Assembly: GCA_965218555.1 (NCBI GenBank)
Contig: OZ244625.1
Location: forward strand, 3,658,001 to 3,722,000
Reading direction: 5' to 3'
Source of the DNA: JAPPLB01 sp965218555
Lineage (GTDB): Bacteria > Acidobacteriota > Terriglobia > Bryobacterales > UBA6623
DNA: 64,000 nt
In this document: in pieces, positions 46,027 through 55,288 of the stretch
Position numbering within the stretch: the stretch's first letter is position 1
Layout of the letters: every line of letters starts with the position of its first letter
The notes under the pieces: model-generated
Told to the model about the DNA's origin: nothing
What the model saw: only the letters and a program-made list of their open reading frames with translations
Database searches by the model: none
Translations under genes and position numbers: made by a program

Positions 46027-49000
46027 ATGGTAAATCAGAACAATCGCAGCAGGCTTCTGCTGGAAGCGCTCGGGGAACGGATTCTGGTCCTCGACGGTGC
46101 AATGGGGACCGCTATCCAGCAGCGCGATCTCGCAGCTTCGGATTTCGGTGGGGCTGCGTATGAGGGTAGCAATGATCATCTTGTCCTGACACGCCCCGAC
46201 GTGATTCTCGAGATTCACCGGGGCTACCTCGATGCCGGTTCTGACATCATCGAGACGAATTCTTTCAACGGCACCGCCGGCGACCTCAAAGACTTCGGGC
46301 TCGCTCACAAGGCCTACGAAATCAACCATACTGCGGCGAAGCTCGCGCGGCAGGCCGCCGACGAAGCGTCGACGACGGGCAAACCCCGGTTCGTTGCAGG
46401 GTCGATGGGGCCGACTACCAAGGCGATGACCGTCACCGGCGGAATTACATTTGAGGAACTGAAAAAGGACTACCACGACCAGGCGTTGGCCCTCGTCGAG
46501 GGCGGAGCTGATCTGCTGTTGCTCGAGACCTGCCAGGATACACGCAACATCAAGGCGGGCCTGCTGGGCATCCAGCAAGTGTTCGAAAGGTTGGGCCGTA
46601 AAACGCCGGTGATGGTTTCCGGCACGATTGAACCGATGGGCACGATGCTGGCAGGACAGCCGGCCGATGCTTTTGTCGCGTCGCTTGCACACATCGACCT
46701 TCTTTCGATCGGACTGAATTGCGCGACGGGTCCCGAGTTCATGACGGACCATCTGCGCACGATTCACGAGATGGCGCGGGTAGGGGTGTCGTGTTATCCG
46801 AATGCCGGCCTCCCGGATGAAGAAGGCAGGTACCTGGAAACGCCTGAGTCCCTTACCGCGACGCTCGAGCGTTTCGTCAAGAACGGTTGGCTGAATCTGA
46901 TCGGCGGCTGTTGCGGCACGACCCCCGACCACCTGTGGGCCATTGCGCAGATGGTCGACGGCAAGCAACCGCGTCGCTACCGCGGCCCCCGACGCACGTA
47001 TTACTCCGGCATCGAGCTGGTCGAGGCTGGTGAAGACAACCGCCCGCTGCTCGTCGGCGAGCGCACCAACGAGGTGGGCTCCCGAGCTTTCAAGCGGCTG
47101 ATTTCGAACGAACAGTACGAGGAGGCGTCGGAAATCGGGCGGAAGCAGGTCAAAAACGGCGCTCAGATCATTGACATCAACCTCGAGAATCCCGACCGTG
47201 ACGAACTGGAGGACATCGACCGCTTCTACCAAAAAATCATCCACAAGGTAAAGGCGCCGTTGATGATCGACACGACGAATTCGGAAGCGGTCGAGCGGGC
47301 GCTGACCTGGTGCCTCGGCAAGAGCATCATCAACTCAATCAACTTCGAGGACGGCGAAGAGCGGTTCAACCAGGTTCTGCCGCTTGTCAACAACTACGGC
47401 GCGGCGGTCATTATCGGCTCGATTGACGAGGATAAGGAACAGGCGCAGGCGATCACGCGCGAGCGAAAGCTGGCCATAGCGAAGCGCGCTCACCAGTTGT
47501 GCACGTCGACTTGGGGGCTTGCTGCCGAGGATCTCATTTTCGATCCCCTCGTCTTTCCGTGTGCGACGGGCGACGAGAACTACATCGGCAGCGCGGTTGA
47601 GACCATCGAGGCCGTTCGGCTGATCAAGCGGGATCTCCCGCAATGCAAAACAGTGCTCGGGGTGAGCAACGTCAGCTTCGGACTCCCCGCGGCGGCGCGC
47701 GAAGTGGTCAACTCGGTGTTCCTCTATCATGCCACTAAAGCTGGGCTCGATCTCGCAATCGTCAATACCGAAAAGCTGGAACGCTACGCGGCCATACCGG
47801 ACGGCGAGAAGCGACTGGCCGAAGACCTGTTTTGGAATAGCCCTCCTGAAGGTTCCGGCGCGCCCCAGGACTACCGCGAGCAGTCGCCGGAGTTGAAGGC
47901 AGAGATCAACCAGCACCACATCGCGAAGATCACCGAGCACTTCCGCGGGTCGAAAGGGCGCGTCAAGCAAGTTGCCGCCGACCTGCCTCTTGATGAACGC
48001 TTGGCGAACTACATCATCGAAGGGACCAGGAAAGGCCTGATTGACGACCTTGAAAAGAAACGGCGGGAGGGAATCGCACCACTCGATATCATCAACGGCC
48101 CTTTGATGAATGGCATGAAGGAGGTTGGCCGCCTCTTCAATAACAACGAGTTGATTGTGGCTGAGGTCCTGCAGTCCGCCGAGGCGATGAAAGCGGCCGT
48201 CAGCCACTTGGAGCAGTACATGGAGCGCGCCGAGGGGACGGGCAAAGGCAAGGTGATCCTCGCCACGGTCAAGGGCGATGTACACGATATCGGCAAGAAT
48301 CTGGTCGACATTATCCTGACGAACAACGGTTTCGAAGTGATCAACCTGGGGATCAAGGTGCCGCCCGAGGAATTGATCAAGGCCTTCCACGAGCATTCAC
48401 CGGACGTCATCGGCCTTTCCGGGCTGCTTGTCAAAAGTGCGCGGCAAATGGTCATTTCGGCGGGCGATCTTCGCGACGCGGGGGTAACCGTCCCCATTTT
48501 GGTAGGCGGCGCGGCCCTGAGCGACAGTTTCACACGGCGTAAGATCGCACCCTCCTACGAATCAGCAGTTTGCTACGCCAAAGACGCGATGAGCGGGCTC
48601 AGCCTGATGAACCGCCTGATGGACCCCGACGAGCGTTCGGCGGTATTTGACGAACACGTTCCGAGCGGAGAGGACCGGCGGTCTCCACGTCCGGAAACGC
48701 CGTTGATCTCGCTGCGGCGTAGCTCACGCGCTCGGGTGGACGTGCCGGCTTTCGCTGCTCCCTATTGCCAGCGCGTGAAGCACGATGTCACTCAACTGGA
48801 CGAGATTTGGACCTATCTCAATCCCCAAATGCTTTACTCGCGGCATATGGGATTCCGGGGTAACTTCGAGAAGAAGCTTGCCGAGCGTGATCCCAAGGCT
48901 CTGAAGTTGCGCGAACTCATGGAAGACGTCAAAGACGAAGCCCGCGGCTTCCTGAAGGTACGTGCCCTTTGGCAGTTCTTCGATGCGGAATCCGAAGGGA

Positions 49001-49539
49001 ATAAGATTCGTATCTTCAGCAACGATGGGGCGGGGTCCTTCGGCGAGTTCTGCTTCCCTCGCCAGCGAAGAGACGATGGCTTGTCGCTCGCGGATTTCGT
49101 GGTTCCCTCCTTGAACGGAGTCCGCGACTCGATTGCGGCATTCGTCGTCAGCGCTGGGGAGGGCATTCGCCAACGGGCGGAGCAACACAAGGAAAACGGT
49201 GACTATCTCAAATCGCACGCGATACAAGCGCTTGCGATCGAGACCGCGGAGGCCGCCGCAGAATGGCTGCACCGCCGTATTCGAGAGGACTGGGGCTTTG
49301 GCGATCCGCCGGAGATGACCATGCTCGATCGGTTCAAATCGAAATACCGCGGCCGCCGCTACAGCTTTGGCTACGCGGCCTGTCCTAACCTCGATGACCA
49401 GAAGGTGCTCTTCAATCTGTTGCACCCGGAAGACATCAGCGTCCGGCTGACCGATGGCTGCATGATGGAGCCGGAAGCGAGTGTCAGCGCACTCGTCTTC
49501 CAACACCCTGACTGCATCTACTTTGATGTGAATAGTTGA
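46027..49539 (+). CDS. metH: Cobalamin-dependent methionine synthase
   Basis: An 1170-residue full-length MetH. The homocysteine-binding barrel is at about 10-330, with zinc cysteines in LNCATG and GGCCGTTPDH. The pterin (methyltetrahydrofolate) domain is at about 345-620 (LLVGERTNEVGSRAF). The cobalamin cap is near 650-740, and the B12 domain carries DVHDIGKN near 751-758, whose His binds cobalt. The C-terminal reactivation domain from about 890 contains RRYSFGYAACP and the SAM-site residues. GGGCGG precedes the ATG. The upstream DNA is interrupted by the IS1595 element at about 120 bp. I could not recognise a cobalamin, SAM or SAH riboswitch in the leader. Confidence 0.97.
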   Translation: MVNQNNRSRLLLEALGERILVLDGAMGTAIQQRDLAASDFGGAAYEGSNDHLVLTRPDVILEIHRGYLDAGSDIIETNSFNGTAGDLKDFGLAHKAYEINHTAAKLARQAADEASTTGKPRFVAGSMGPTTKAMTVTGGITFEELKKDYHDQALALVEGGADLLLLETCQDTRNIKAGLLGIQQVFERLGRKTPVMVSGTIEPMGTMLAGQPADAFVASLAHIDLLSIGLNCATGPEFMTDHLRTIHEMARVGVSCYPNAGLPDEEGRYLETPESLTATLERFVKNGWLNLIGGCCGTTPDHLWAIAQMVDGKQPRRYRGPRRTYYSGIELVEAGEDNRPLLVGERTNEVGSRAFKRLISNEQYEEASEIGRKQVKNGAQIIDINLENPDRDELEDIDRFYQKIIHKVKAPLMIDTTNSEAVERALTWCLGKSIINSINFEDGEERFNQVLPLVNNYGAAVIIGSIDEDKEQAQAITRERKLAIAKRAHQLCTSTWGLAAEDLIFDPLVFPCATGDENYIGSAVETIEAVRLIKRDLPQCKTVLGVSNVSFGLPAAAREVVNSVFLYHATKAGLDLAIVNTEKLERYAAIPDGEKRLAEDLFWNSPPEGSGAPQDYREQSPELKAEINQHHIAKITEHFRGSKGRVKQVAADLPLDERLANYIIEGTRKGLIDDLEKKRREGIAPLDIINGPLMNGMKEVGRLFNNNELIVAEVLQSAEAMKAAVSHLEQYMERAEGTGKGKVILATVKGDVHDIGKNLVDIILTNNGFEVINLGIKVPPEELIKAFHEHSPDVIGLSGLLVKSARQMVISAGDLRDAGVTVPILVGGAALSDSFTRRKIAPSYESAVCYAKDAMSGLSLMNRLMDPDERSAVFDEHVPSGEDRRSPRPETPLISLRRSSRARVDVPAFAAPYCQRVKHDVTQLDEIWTYLNPQMLYSRHMGFRGNFEKKLAERDPKALKLRELMEDVKDEARGFLKVRALWQFFDAESEGNKIRIFSNDGAGSFGEFCFPRQRRDDGLSLADFVVPSLNGVRDSIAAFVVSAGEGIRQRAEQHKENGDYLKSHAIQALAIETAEAAAEWLHRRIREDWGFGDPPEMTMLDRFKSKYRGRRYSFGYAACPNLDDQKVLFNLLHPEDISVRLTDGCMMEPEASVSALVFQHPDCIYFDVNS

Positions 49540-49661
49540 GGCGACGACCCTCTGAGGTTGCATCCTGGTGACTTGAGCGGGGAACCGGCATCTTCCGGCG
49601 GGTCGCGGAACTTGAAGGCGCGGTACAAGTCATGGGTTTCGCGCCGCTCTGACTATTCAGG

Positions 49662-51170
49662 TCAGCTTCCGCGAAAGTCGAAGCAGAGGAGCCGGGGCGG
49701 GTCGCCGTCCAGGCTTTTTGTGTTTTGACTTACGTACAGCAGGCCCCGACTGAGCACGGGCAAGGCCCAGGTCTCCCGCGCCTTGACGAGCCACGTGCGC
49801 GAGAGTTCCTGGTAGCCCTGCGGGCTGAGGTCGAGCCAGAGCAAATGTCCCCATTCTCCGAGGGCAAGGAAGCGGTCGTCGACCGGCATGAGCCATCCCC
49901 GGAAGGTGCTCATGGTGATCTCTCTTGACCGGCCGCCCGTCGTGACCGTTTCCTTCCACTCAGGCTCGATGCGCCAAACCTCCTCGCCGTCTCGCAAGCG
50001 GATGCAAGACAAGCCCGCATCGGGTTCGTTGCGGCCGTCGAACGCATAGAGATAGCCGTTCTTGTGAACGGCGGTCGTGAAATGCAGGTCGAAGTCGAAG
50101 TTGGTCCAGAGAACTTCCCGTGACAGGTCGGGGAGGATGCCGAGCAGGACCGCGCCTGTCTTGTAGGAAGCCGAGATCAGGATCTGGTTCCCGATCACCG
50201 TCGGCGTCGAGGCGTTGACGGATTCGTAGCTGCGGCTTCGCCACGGATAAGTGAAATCCACTTTGCCGTTCGCGGGATCGATAGACAGAAGGCCGCCTGT
50301 CGGAGGTCGGCTGTCTCCTCCGGCGAACACGAATACCCGGCGCTTGCCATGGATCACGGCCGGGATCGGAGAAGCGTAGCTCGGGCCCCATTCTTCGCCC
50401 GCTCCCCAGACCAACTTGCCGGTCAGCTTGTCGAAAGCGGCTACGGTGGGCCCGCCGGGTGCGCCGACGTTGATGATGAGCAGAGCGCCTTCCACCAAAG
50501 GCGTGTTGGAGATTCCGAAGAAGTCCTGAGGCGCCTTGAACTCCTGGGCGATGTTGCGCTTCCAAAGGAGTTTGCCGGTCTTCAATTCCAGAGCATGCAA
50601 TTGCGCCAGGGCTCCGTAGATGTAGACGCGGTCGCCATCGATCACCGGGCTGGTCCGCGGACCATTGTTGTAGCCGTAGCGATCCCTGTAGTCGGTCGGG
50701 TACTCGAACTGCCAGTAGAGGTCGCCGCTTTCCGGATGCAGGCACTCCACGCGTTCGACGTTGCCGACCCGATGCAGGTAGACGAGATACTCGCCTTGAA
50801 TGGAGGGCGAAGTGTAGGAGGTTCCCTTCCGCAACGCCCAAGCCAGCTTGGGCTGCGTATCGTTGAGTTCTTCCAGCAGATGAGTTTCTGTTGATACCGC
50901 GTTGTGGGTCGGGCCGAGAAACGACACCCAATCGTGTGTGACGGCGTCAGGGTGGAGCGGCTTGGGCTCGGCGTAATACTGAATATCAGGATGGATCCTG
51001 GGTTGAGGCGGCGCTTTTCCGCTCAAGTCTTGGAATTCCGGTGGTGCGGGATCGACGAAGACCTTGGGGGCAGGTTGCGCCTTGTCGGCGGCCCGGGTTC
51101 CCGCCGGGTTGCAGGAAACTGTCAGCAAGGCCATGACGACAACGATCAGGAGCTCAGGTGATCGTTTCAT
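49662..51170 (-). CDS. PQQ-type beta-propeller lipoprotein
   Basis: A 502-residue propeller lipoprotein. The start at 51170 gives a lipoprotein signal with lipobox LTVSC (Cys20) followed by a Pro-rich linker. Repeated blades such as LESGDLYWQFEYP-like and LELKTGKLLWKRNI segments form the propeller. The frame is open further upstream to 51299, but that extension reads through the 185-bp repeat and should not be annotated. It probably acts as an outer scaffold or quinoprotein-like domain. No catalytic residues were identified. Confidence 0.86.
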   Translation of the reverse strand: MKRSPELLIVVVMALLTVSCNPAGTRAADKAQPAPKVFVDPAPPEFQDLSGKAPPQPRIHPDIQYYAEPKPLHPDAVTHDWVSFLGPTHNAVSTETHLLEELNDTQPKLAWALRKGTSYTSPSIQGEYLVYLHRVGNVERVECLHPESGDLYWQFEYPTDYRDRYGYNNGPRTSPVIDGDRVYIYGALAQLHALELKTGKLLWKRNIAQEFKAPQDFFGISNTPLVEGALLIINVGAPGGPTVAAFDKLTGKLVWGAGEEWGPSYASPIPAVIHGKRRVFVFAGGDSRPPTGGLLSIDPANGKVDFTYPWRSRSYESVNASTPTVIGNQILISASYKTGAVLLGILPDLSREVLWTNFDFDLHFTTAVHKNGYLYAFDGRNEPDAGLSCIRLRDGEEVWRIEPEWKETVTTGGRSREITMSTFRGWLMPVDDRFLALGEWGHLLWLDLSPQGYQELSRTWLVKARETWALPVLSRGLLYVSQNTKSLDGDPPRLLCFDFRGS

Positions 51171-51592
51171 GGGCGGATCGGTTAGCCTGCATTTCTCACC
51201 ACGTGGCGAGAAGAAGTGCGTGAGAAGGCCGTCAGGACGAGGCGCGAGCCGCTTAGCGCGCGCAGGTGTACTTGACCGTACATCGAGCACGGCAAGCAAG
51301 CGCTGCGAAGGAAAAGCGAAGTCATGGCGGTCTGATCGCGTGCTTCGGCCATCAGGCGGTGAGAAATGCAGGTCAGCTTCTCTATTCTCCGGAATGGTGT
51401 TGAGAGTAGTCTACCCGCTCCCAGGAAGACGCGGCCTCAGCGGCATGAACGGGAAACGGACTCCAACAGAAACGGCGCAGCCGCCTTTTTTCGATCGATG
51501 CCCGTTGCGTTCATCAGCTTTCACGTGAGGATGGCGGCGTTGACAAGTACGGGCTGTTACCGTGGCTTGCAGCGGCATCGCAGGCTTCGAGA
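51171..51592. other. Intergenic region containing repeat copy 2
   Basis: Outside the repeat there is a weak CGGC-GCA-GCCG hairpin followed by CCTTTTTTCG (about 51474-51491). This could be a poor plus-strand terminator, but no plus-strand gene precedes it. There is no gene. Confidence 0.45.
51186..51372. repeat. Dispersed 187-bp repeat with terminal inverted repeats, copy 2
   Basis: Perfect 15-bp terminal inverted repeats lie at 51186-51200 and 51358-51372. The interior is nearly identical to 29527-29710. Relative to copy 1, one TIR position has changed from G to T on the left and from C to A on the right, so pairing is kept. A ~6-bp length difference lies near 51307-51316. It sits 15 bp upstream of the PQQ lipoprotein start, so it could influence its expression. 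Confidence 0.85.
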
Positions 51593-53068
51593 CTAGCGCA
51601 CCAGCCGCGTATTGCGAAACTGGGCGTGCCAGCCGAACCAGAACGCCCGGTGCGCGGCAATGCGGTCGCGTTGTTGCCCGCGCGGGCCGAACAGCGCGTT
51701 CTCGGTGACCTTCCAGGTCTGTCCTTCCTGATCGACGAGAGTCGCTTGACGATCCCACTCCGAGAAAGTCACTCCTCCCGCATCGTAGACGCGATTCGCG
51801 CCGGAACGATCGGTCAGGACTACGACTTGCCGTCCACCGACGGTGTCAGGGTACAACGGATTCTTCTCGAGGTAGGAGGTATCGAAAGCCACCGGATCAC
51901 GACCGAGGAGCACGGCTAACACTTCCTGCTTGTTCTTGAGCCGCTTATCTTCGAACGGTACGGGGAACATCAACCTGTCCGTCGAGAAGTAGTCGCGATA
52001 CGCAACGCCTTCCCCATAGTCGCGCCGATGCCCGGTCTCAAGCGATAGCACTTTCGTCGCGGGATGCCGCTTTCGCCACGCCTCCCAGGTGGTTGTGACG
52101 ATCGGCAACCGCTTCAACCGTAGTCCGGCGCTCACCAGCTTCCCTGTGACGGGTGCCCCTCCCAGCGCCGACCACAACGATCGCGTTTCCCGGTCGTACA
52201 TCAGCTTGTTCGAACGATAGAGGAAGCCGCTCGTGCCGAACTCGAATTGGCGGTCCTCGATCTTCTGGTCATAGAGGATGGCCGACCCGCAGAGCGTGCA
52301 GTAGACCAGCGTCAGGTCCATCCCGCCGACTGTGTCGTTGGTCATCTCATGCCATGCCAGGATACGCTTCGGGTAGGCGCGCGCTTCTCCATTGATGTGG
52401 ATGCCGAAGACGACGTCCTTTTTACCGAGATAGGTTGCGTCTTTGGCGAGGATTACGGAAGGATGGTCCAACGGCGGGATGCCATCGACTTTGACTCCGC
52501 CCCACATGATTTCGTCGAGGCGGATGGTATGAGGCATGCCCTGATAGAACCACCACCGGAAACGAGGATCGATCGACGCATACACCTCTGCCTTGAATGC
52601 AGGGTAGTCCGGGTGCATAGTGAAGTCCTGCTTCCAAAGCCACTTGGCCCATCGCTGCCCGTCGCTCCCGAAGGACCGCCCCGTCATTTTCTTGAGCAAT
52701 TGAGACAGAACCACGGCCCGCGGATCTTCGGGAGGAATGAAATTCATGCTCTCGAGGATAAACGGAATCAGATTCGTGCCCCAGTTCGACCGCAGAACGT
52801 CCAGGCTTTTTAGGCGGGTGGGCGTTTGCCGGCCGATAAAGTCGGCAAGGGCTTGCGTCGTAGGGGCCGGACCGTGCAATACGGACTTGTTTGTCGGCGT
52901 GCTCGCGGAGGCTTCGTTGCCGCCGACGCCGGGAAGCTCCTGCGCCGCGCCAACGCAGACCCAAAAGCCGATGTGGGTCAGCAGCAAGACCGGTAGCCAT
53001 GCACCGGGGGACCGCGCTCGCCGGATGATCCCGGGCCGCCGCACTGATTCGGGCAATAGTTTCCACAT
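51593..53068 (-). CDS. DUF3179-domain protein, exported
   Basis: A 491-residue protein. DUF3179 covers about 190-470 and is recognised by GEARAYPKRILAWHEMTND, LTLVYCTLCGSAILYD with its CxxC-like pair, and DTVGGRQVVVL. An N-terminal hydrophobic segment (about 27-43) after a basic stretch looks like a signal or anchor. The start at 53068 was chosen because the longer frame adds 54 residues of no character. DUF3179 function is unknown, and the conserved Cys motif hints at metal or redox binding. Confidence 0.84.
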   Translation of the reverse strand: MWKLLPESVRRPGIIRRARSPGAWLPVLLLTHIGFWVCVGAAQELPGVGGNEASASTPTNKSVLHGPAPTTQALADFIGRQTPTRLKSLDVLRSNWGTNLIPFILESMNFIPPEDPRAVVLSQLLKKMTGRSFGSDGQRWAKWLWKQDFTMHPDYPAFKAEVYASIDPRFRWWFYQGMPHTIRLDEIMWGGVKVDGIPPLDHPSVILAKDATYLGKKDVVFGIHINGEARAYPKRILAWHEMTNDTVGGMDLTLVYCTLCGSAILYDQKIEDRQFEFGTSGFLYRSNKLMYDRETRSLWSALGGAPVTGKLVSAGLRLKRLPIVTTTWEAWRKRHPATKVLSLETGHRRDYGEGVAYRDYFSTDRLMFPVPFEDKRLKNKQEVLAVLLGRDPVAFDTSYLEKNPLYPDTVGGRQVVVLTDRSGANRVYDAGGVTFSEWDRQATLVDQEGQTWKVTENALFGPRGQQRDRIAAHRAFWFGWHAQFRNTRLVR

Positions 53069-53370
53069 GGCTGTCCTGACCGGATCTTCGGCTGTCAGGT
53101 GCTGCGGAATGCAGGCTCCTGGCCGCTTGTGGCTCACAGCCGCGCCGCGCTGAGCGCGACCTCTCCGGTTCGTCCGCTGGCAGATAGTCAAGAGTGAACG
53201 GCTTGCCGTGCACGAGCCCAACGAGGTCATAGCGGGCTGGCCTGATGTCAGCCGCCGGGCAGGGCGATGGGCAGACTAGCGAGGCTCCGCCTTAGACCGA
53301 CCAGCAGGACAACGGATCGCCGCATGAACTTGACTCAAATGTGAACCTTGGCGAGCGAAGAAAAATAGCC
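53069..53370. other. Intergenic region
   Basis: 302 bp between the DUF3179 gene and the EVE-domain gene, without a recognisable gene, repeat or terminator. Confidence 0.5.
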
Positions 53371-53796
53371 CTATTTCGAACCCAGCGCAACGATCACGTC
53401 GAACTCATTCTCCGTCAGCGGCTGGACCGAGAGGCGGCTTTGGCGCACCAGGGCGATGTTTTCAAGACCCTTCGTTTCCTTGACCTGCTGTAGAGTGACC
53501 GGGCGCTTGAACGCCTTGACAGGCTTGAGATCAACGACGGACCAGCGTTCGTCTTCGGTCGTCGGGTCCTGATAGTGCTCTTTGATGACCCGTGCGACGC
53601 CGACAATACACTTGCCTTCGTTCGAGTGGTAATAGAGGACCAGATCACCCTTCTTCATGGCGCGGAGGTTGTTGCGCGCCTGATAGTTTCGCACGCCGTC
53701 CCAGTAGGTCCAGCCGTCTTCGACGAACTCGTCCCAGGAGTATTTGAAAGGCTCGGATTTGACGAGCCAGTAGTTCTTTTCCTTCGTGGTTGCCAT
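53371..53796 (-). CDS. EVE-domain protein
   Basis: A 141-residue protein consisting of one EVE (PUA-like) domain: YWLVKSEPFKYSWDEF, WDGVRNYQARNNLRAMKKGDLVLYYHSNEGKCIVGVARV and VVDLKPVKAFKRPVTL. EVE domains bind modified bases and occur both alone and in defence-associated proteins, and the stand-alone form is usually a housekeeping gene. A much longer frame upstream in the same phase belongs to antisense DNA of the next gene and was rejected. It follows the Gfo/Idh gene by 29 bp on the same strand. Confidence 0.92.
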   Translation of the reverse strand: MATTKEKNYWLVKSEPFKYSWDEFVEDGWTYWDGVRNYQARNNLRAMKKGDLVLYYHSNEGKCIVGVARVIKEHYQDPTTEDERWSVVDLKPVKAFKRPVTLQQVKETKGLENIALVRQSRLSVQPLTENEFDVIVALGSK

Positions 53797-53825
53797 GGGG
53801 GGAGAAGTTAGCGAACGGGGCCGGA

Positions 53826-55139
53826 TCAAACCCTTTCGGGCAATCGAAAATCCTTGTGGTAGTTGCGGGTGAGCATCTGATTGGCCTGCTCGTCCGACTC
53901 GAACGTCTCTGACTTGGGGTCGAAGTTCAGCTCGCGTCCCAGGCGATAGGAGGCGTTCGCCAAGTGACAGAATGCGTTCGAGATATGGATGTCTTCGATC
54001 TCGGCGTTGAGCATGTCGTGTTTGCCGGCGCGGACGGCGTCGAACCAGTTGCCGAACTGGGTCCGGTCGATCGGACGGAAGCTCTTCGGGGGCTCCTGCG
54101 GGGCCTTGAGGTCCGGTTCGGGCTCCTTGCTGTTGCCCAGGTAGACCTTGAATTTGCCGCCCGGATCGATCTCCATGTGGCCCTTCGTGCCGTAGAAGTG
54201 CCAGCGGCGCGGCTCGCCGGTGTAGACTCCCCGGATCTCGCCCACCAGGACCGTGCCGTCCGCGTACGTATAGGTTGAGGTCATCGTGTTCGGCGTCTCG
54301 GCCTGATCGCGGTAGCCGAAACGGCCGCCGACGGCTTGAACGCGGCTCGGAAGACCTTTGTCCTTGCCGAGGCCCCAGCAGCAGATGTCGACCGAGTGGC
54401 TGCCGTTGTTGCCCATTTCGCCGTTGCCGAAGTCCCAGAACCAGTGCCAGTTGTAGTGGACCAGATTGCCGTGGTACGGCTGGTCGGGCGCGGGGCCGCG
54501 CCAGAGGTCCCAGTGCAGCGAACTCGGCGGCGGCTCGGGTTTCTTGAAGCCGATGGACGGGCGATGGCTGGGGAGCAGCCACCGCGTCATGTAGATGTCG
54601 CCGATCAGGCCGTCGTGAATGAGCTGGATGGCGTGCTGGAAGTTCGGATGCGAGCGCCGTTGCGTGCCGCCGCTCACGATTCGTTTGTACTTGCGCGCGG
54701 CGTCGACGAGCAGGCGGCCTTCGCGCAGATTATGCGAGATCGGTTTTTCTACATAGGCATGCTTGCCCGCCTGGCAAGCAAGGATGCCGGCCACCGCGTG
54801 CCAATGGTTGCAGCACGTGATGATAACGGCGTCGATCGAAGAGTCGTCCATGATGCGCCGCAGGTCGGGCTCTTGTCGCGGGGATTTTCCCGTGCGAGCA
54901 TCCAACTCGCCGGCGCGTTCCCGCATGCGATTCTCATCCGGGTCGCACACGGTGGCCACTTCGATTCCATCGAGAGCCGCAACCGTCTTCATCACGCTTC
55001 CGCCGCGGCCGCCCATGCCGATGACGGCGACACGCAGGCGGTCGTTCGCTCTTGCCCAGCTTTGCGATGTGCCCAGCAGGGACGCCGCTCCGAGAGCGGC
55101 GGAGGAGGTGAGTAGGGTACGACGTTCGATGGGTTTCAT
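53826..55139 (-). CDS. Gfo/Idh/MocA-family oxidoreductase with Tat signal
   Basis: A 437-residue NAD(P)-dependent oxidoreductase of the sugar/inositol dehydrogenase superfamily. The N-terminus KPIERRTLLTSSAALGAASLLG is a twin-arginine signal, and VAVIGMGGRGGSV is the dinucleotide-binding motif. CCNHWHA and the catalytic-Lys motif YVEKPISHN follow, then a C-terminal domain with LWRGPAPDQPYHGN typical of the acidobacterial and planctomycete branch. It is probably active on sugars outside the cytoplasm, with a tightly bound cofactor. It is divergent from a paralogue. Confidence 0.92.
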   Translation of the reverse strand: MKPIERRTLLTSSAALGAASLLGTSQSWARANDRLRVAVIGMGGRGGSVMKTVAALDGIEVATVCDPDENRMRERAGELDARTGKSPRQEPDLRRIMDDSSIDAVIITCCNHWHAVAGILACQAGKHAYVEKPISHNLREGRLLVDAARKYKRIVSGGTQRRSHPNFQHAIQLIHDGLIGDIYMTRWLLPSHRPSIGFKKPEPPPSSLHWDLWRGPAPDQPYHGNLVHYNWHWFWDFGNGEMGNNGSHSVDICCWGLGKDKGLPSRVQAVGGRFGYRDQAETPNTMTSTYTYADGTVLVGEIRGVYTGEPRRWHFYGTKGHMEIDPGGKFKVYLGNSKEPEPDLKAPQEPPKSFRPIDRTQFGNWFDAVRAGKHDMLNAEIEDIHISNAFCHLANASYRLGRELNFDPKSETFESDEQANQMLTRNYHKDFRLPERV

Positions 55140-55288
55140 GAGGACCTCACTTGAGACGTTAGAGAATCTTCGGTGGGTTGTCAATACATGGTTGCGGATC
55201 GATCACCGTGCTTCGATCGGACGGGCGGAATGGTTTACAATATCCGCAGGATGCGGCGGTTTTCAGCCGGCGGGAAAAGGAGCTAGTG

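Noticed and set aside
53797..54582. N-terminal extension of the EVE-domain frame
   Set aside because: It is the antisense-phase shadow of the Gfo/Idh gene, and the EVE domain begins naturally at 53796.
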